Origin: Scatosoma sp045577595
Lineage (GTDB): Bacteria > Bacillota > Clostridia > Christensenellales > Borkfalkiaceae
Direction: 5' to 3'
DNA length: 7,657 nt
NCBI GenBank assembly: GCA_045577595.1
Contig: JAZNIR010000066.1
Span: 1-7,657, forward strand
Shown: positions 5,230-7,657 of the stretch, in pieces
Layout: each line of letters opens with the position of its first letter
Numbering within the stretch: position 1 is the first letter of the stretch
Notes under the pieces: generated by a model
Databases searched by the model: none
Told to the model about the DNA's origin: nothing
What the model saw: only the letters and a program-made list of their open reading frames with translations
Made by a program: the position numbers and the translations under genes

Positions 5230-7005
5230 TTATATAAACACCTTTACCGTCAAATCTTGCCATTGATTTGGTCTAAGCATACCGTCTTTTTCCTTTCGGT
5301 AAGACCTTGCCGATTTATAATCAATCGTAAATTCCCATACCAACTTTTTCATATCGTTTGGCACGTCAATTAAGTCAAAATTCATATACCAATTAAAGCA
5401 CGTTTCCGTTACGGGAACAATGGTATGAACGAACTGTTTAATCACTTCTCTATCTACGTAGTGTTCGGTAAAATCCATTTTCGACAACAAGAAGTCTTCC
5501 ACCTTTTTAGCAGGCTCTTCTTCCCCGTCTTCGTTTGGAACCATCCCCGCGTCAAGAATACGCCTTTTGTTTATAAGTTCGATTTTCTCTTGCTCAATTT
5601 CCTTTTTGAGTTCTAAGTAAGATTCTTTCGGGATTTCGTCTTCCAAGCGCATACGAGTTAAGCGTTTTAGTTTTTCGTCTAACTTTGCTATCTCTTTATC
5701 AACCGTTGCCTTAATTTCCGCCGCTTTTTGATATTCTTGAAACACACCGATTTGATATAAAGACGACACGTTATTTAGAATATCTTTCTTGTTACCCCAT
5801 AACCCTGCAAAAATATGCCTTGCCATCATTTCTAATTTCCAATCGCATATTTCTCTAAGATTACAACTTTTTGAATCGTCAATCCCTGCTTCAATTCTAA
5901 TATCCTTAGAACCATAGTTAAGTTGGTTATAGCATTTATATCCATAGATGACTTCGCCGTTTTTATTCTTGCGCCATTTGTTTTTGCGCATTTTATAACC
6001 GCATCTACATTTTAATTTCTTCGTCCAAACGTCGCCACTTTCGTGAATACCCGTTTTGTGAAGAACTTCCCCGTTTTCCGTGCGAAATTTGCTATACCTT
6101 GTGCGTTGAAGTCTTATCTGTTTACAACGTTCCCACTGTTCTTCGGAAATAATCGGTTCAAAATCGCCTTTTACGTAAAGATAGGTATCTTCGTCACGGT
6201 TTATAATAATCTTTTGGTCAAGGAAATTATTCCTTCGTGATTTTAAGTACGCAGGATAGCCTTTATAGGTTGAGTTATGTAGTACTCGTGAAACTTTTGC
6301 GTTTTCCCATCTAACTAACCCCGAACTATCTTTTCTTTTACGTCGTATCATTTCATCACGAATTTGCGAGATTCCTTTGCCTGCCGAATACATATCGTAA
6401 ATCATACGCACCGTCTCGGCTTGTTCTTCGTTGATTACGTAAGTTCCTTTTGCCTTGTCTCTATCATAACCAAGAATATTACCACTTCCATACAAAACGC
6501 CTTTGTCTCTACTGATTTTTTGCCCTGCGCGGACACGCTCTGAAATTTTTCTACTTTCTTCTTGCGCAAGCGTTGCCATAATCGTAAGCCTTAGTTCGCC
6601 GTCTCCGTCCATCGTCCAAATATTATCTTCTACGAAATAGACTTCGATGCCGTACTCTTTTAATTCTCTCGTAACTACGAGTGTATCAACCGTGTTTCTT
6701 GCAAATCTACACACTTCTCTCGTTACGATTAAATCAAACTTCTTTTGTTTAGCGTCTTGTATCATCCTTAAAAATGCAGGTCGCTTTTTCGCTTGCGTTC
6801 CCGTAATCCCTTCGTCGATATATTTCTTAATAACATACCAATTAGGATTTCTATCCGCTACGTCGTCGTACCATTGCACTTGATTTTCTAACGCCGATAA
6901 TTGCGCTTCGTGTTCCGTGCTTACTCGTCCGTAGAAAACCACTCTTCTTTGCCTTGCCCTGTTAAAATTAACGTTAGTGGGCATTACCATTCCGTTTTCA
7001 ATCAA
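5230..7005 (-). CDS. Large serine recombinase (resolvase/invertase N-terminus, zinc ribbon, coiled coil)
   Basis: A 591-residue site-specific recombinase that cuts and rejoins attachment sites through a covalent serine link, moving its element in and out of the chromosome. The catalytic domain is about residues 20-160, with YGRVST (Ser29, Arg27), DEGITGT (64-70), and CRFARN with Arg100 and Arg103. The recombinase domain follows at about 170-300. A zinc ribbon comes next, with Cys333, Cys335, Cys358 and possibly Cys381. A Lys/Glu-rich coiled coil spans about 425-485. The length fits the large-serine-integrase class (450-700) used by clostridial elements and phages. The start is TTG 7005: AGGAGG lies 9 bases upstream, while the next ATG (6990) is 24 bases away. 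The TTG overlaps the stop of the preceding gene as TTGA, so translation is probably coupled. No lesion is seen and it appears intact. Confidence 0.95.
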   Translation of the reverse strand: MIENGMVMPTNVNFNRARQRRVVFYGRVSTEHEAQLSALENQVQWYDDVADRNPNWYVIKKYIDEGITGTQAKKRPAFLRMIQDAKQKKFDLIVTREVCRFARNTVDTLVVTRELKEYGIEVYFVEDNIWTMDGDGELRLTIMATLAQEESRKISERVRAGQKISRDKGVLYGSGNILGYDRDKAKGTYVINEEQAETVRMIYDMYSAGKGISQIRDEMIRRKRKDSSGLVRWENAKVSRVLHNSTYKGYPAYLKSRRNNFLDQKIIINRDEDTYLYVKGDFEPIISEEQWERCKQIRLQRTRYSKFRTENGEVLHKTGIHESGDVWTKKLKCRCGYKMRKNKWRKNKNGEVIYGYKCYNQLNYGSKDIRIEAGIDDSKSCNLREICDWKLEMMARHIFAGLWGNKKDILNNVSSLYQIGVFQEYQKAAEIKATVDKEIAKLDEKLKRLTRMRLEDEIPKESYLELKKEIEQEKIELINKRRILDAGMVPNEDGEEEPAKKVEDFLLSKMDFTEHYVDREVIKQFVHTIVPVTETCFNWYMNFDLIDVPNDMKKLVWEFTIDYKSARSYRKEKDGMLRPNQWQDLTVKVFI

Positions 7006-7277
7006 GTTAAATCGCCTCCTTTAAATAATTTATTTTGCTTTACTACATTTTCCCCAAACTGAGTACGCTTCTTTTCGATTTTGGCGTATTCTCGCTCGTC
7101 AATCATTTCGTTATCACGCATAATCTCTAACATCTTAAACGCGATAATCTTATTTAACACCTCCATATTTATTTTTGACTTGTCGATTTTCTCCACGTTT
7201 TGGGCTTTGTAGCAACCTTGATTTTCCACTTCATTATTTAATTTTTCTTCTCTTAAATTTAATTCCTTATAATTCAA
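7002..7277 (-). CDS. Small SHOCT-like protein upstream of the recombinase
   Basis: A 91-residue charged protein with no membrane segment. Residues about 42-72 (IIAFKMLEIMRDNEMIDEREYAKIEKK) have the helix-turn-helix pattern of SHOCT-type domains (leucine-rich helix, short turn with Asp/Glu, then EEYxKIxKK). Such small proteins often precede recombinase genes in clostridial elements; their role is unknown. It ends in TGA sharing bases with the recombinase TTG start. Its own start is uncertain: TTG 7277 is the first in-frame start after a stop, but AAGGAG is only 2 bases away, too close for ordinary initiation. That TTG overlaps the TGA of a small upstream ORF, so re-initiation is plausible. An ATG at 7166 lacks a ribosome binding site and would cut the protein to 54 residues. 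Confidence 0.65.
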   Translation of the reverse strand: MNYKELNLREEKLNNEVENQGCYKAQNVEKIDKSKINMEVLNKIIAFKMLEIMRDNEMIDEREYAKIEKKRTQFGENVVKQNKLFKGGDLT

Positions 7278-7351
7278 TTCTCCTTATTTTTTATTTTATA
7301 GGGTGATATCCGCACTTTTAACGGAAAGATAAGTACGAATGCCCTATGCAA
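7274..7351 (-). CDS. Probable 25-residue leader ORF coupled to the SHOCT-like gene
   Basis: TTG at 7351 has AAGGAG exactly 8 bases upstream (7365-7360). It opens 25 codons (MHRAFVLIFPLKVRI, then SPYKIKNKEN), ending at TGA 7276-7274, which overlaps the TTG of the next gene as TTGA. The same TTGA overlap joins the next two genes, which supports real translational coupling. The peptide is basic and short. A three-codon alternative (ATG 7355, then ATT GCA TAG) sits 4 bases from the same ribosome binding site. It may work as a translated leader rather than as a protein. Confidence 0.4.
   Translation of the reverse strand: MHRAFVLIFPLKVRISPYKIKNKEN
7298..7347 (-). other. Predicted RNA stem-loop in the leader of the recombinase unit
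   Basis: On the - strand ATAGGG (7347-7342) pairs with CCCTAT (7303-7298). Inside it CGTACTT (7337-7331) pairs with AAGTGCG (7317-7311), with one G-U pair, around a 13-base loop. The structure starts 12 bases after the AAGGAG and covers most of the 25-codon leader ORF. No T run follows, so it is not a terminator. The 48 bases upstream of the AAGGAG hold a weaker ACATTA/TAATGT hairpin. Confidence 0.4.
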
Positions 7352-7414
7352 TCATTTTTCTCCTTATTAATTCCCGACATTACGGGTGTATTAAGCACAT
7401 AATGTGTCCCGCTG

Positions 7415-7633
7415 TTATTTGCTTTCTTCAAATTCTTTTATTAGCGTTTGATATCCTAATCTAATCAAATCTACTTTTGAAATTCTTTTTTGTTTTAAGA
7501 AAGCCATTATTTCATCGTGCTCTTTCACAGGAAGCCTCGTATTAAATTGCCTTGTTGCTTGCTCACGCTCTTCCTTATGCACGATTTCATACTTAATTCT
7601 TGCCTTTTGTTTTGGCGTTAATTGGTTTTCCAT
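7415..7633 (-). CDS. Ribbon-helix-helix-like small DNA-binding protein
   Basis: A 72-residue protein. After a charged N-terminal helix (residues 6-27), it has RQFNTRLPVKEHDEI (a beta strand and the start of a helix), then FLKQKRISKVDLIRLGYQTLIKEF (rest of that helix, turn, second helix), the layout of Arc/MetJ-type ribbon-helix-helix repressors. Such small proteins are common in clostridial mobile elements, where they may regulate transfer or excision genes; its target is unknown. The start at ATG 7633 is well supported, with AAGGAG 8 bases upstream. It reads in the same direction as the recombinase unit, with a gap of 63 bases before the leader ORF. Its promoter lies beyond the window. Confidence 0.7.
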   Translation of the reverse strand: MENQLTPKQKARIKYEIVHKEEREQATRQFNTRLPVKEHDEIMAFLKQKRISKVDLIRLGYQTLIKEFEESK

Positions 7634-7657
7634 TGTATTTTCTCCTTAAATATAAAC

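Larger units (their letters stand above)
4982..7657. mobile_element. End of an integrated element carried by a large serine recombinase (continues to the right)
   Basis: Everything from the terminator at 4982 rightward is more AT-rich than the CG-rich genes to the left. It consists of a large serine recombinase with small accessory genes, all on the - strand. The recombinase is the last gene of its unit and lies nearest the SipW operon, the usual place for such a gene at an element end. The exact boundary, probably somewhere in 4908-5229, cannot be fixed because the other end and the empty site are outside the window. No tRNA target was seen. Confidence 0.55.

Noticed and set aside
1..7657. 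CRISPR array, tRNA or rRNA genes
   Set aside because: No regularly spaced repeats and no cloverleaf or rRNA-like stretches were seen on either strand.

Overview
The window looks like a chromosomal segment of a Bacillota (Firmicutes) bacterium, most likely an uncultured gut Clostridia-type lineage. The reasons are strong AGGAGG-type ribosome binding sites, several TTG starts, a SipW-type signal peptidase locus, and a clostridial-style integrated element run by a large serine recombinase. Species cannot be read from the sequence.

Layout: (1) 1-305, + strand: the 3' end of a TrpB-like (TrpB2) tryptophan synthase beta chain, followed by a strong terminator. (2) 306-599: a GC-rich gap between converging genes with hairpins and three TGTCGAA (Spo0A-box-like) motifs. 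(3) 600-1814, - strand: an M20 family metallo-amidohydrolase. (4) 1890-4907, - strand: a complete transcription unit. It has a near-consensus promoter (4879-4907), a structured leader, a 211-residue secreted protein, a terminator-like hairpin, a 332-residue SipW-like ER-type signal peptidase, a 363-residue secreted protein and a terminator (1890-1922). Both secreted proteins carry the same SVYASW..A.GDV motif across the expected cleavage site. The order cargo - SipW - cargo matches Bacillus tapA-sipW-tasA, so this is best read as a divergent surface-fibre or matrix locus whose own peptidase processes the two cargo proteins. (5) 4982-7657, - strand: the end of a more AT-rich mobile element, with a terminator, a 591-residue large serine recombinase, a SHOCT-like small protein, a probable 25-codon leader ORF with an RNA hairpin, and a ribbon-helix-helix-like small protein. 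The element continues beyond the right edge.

The most interesting part is the SipW locus. Its two cargo proteins do not visibly resemble TasA or TapA outside the signal region. Its peptidase has an extra N-terminal membrane segment and a cysteine-rich tail, and it is placed behind an attenuator-like hairpin with no visible ribosome binding site. The second point of interest is the element's chain of small ORFs joined by TTGA stop-start overlaps ahead of the recombinase.
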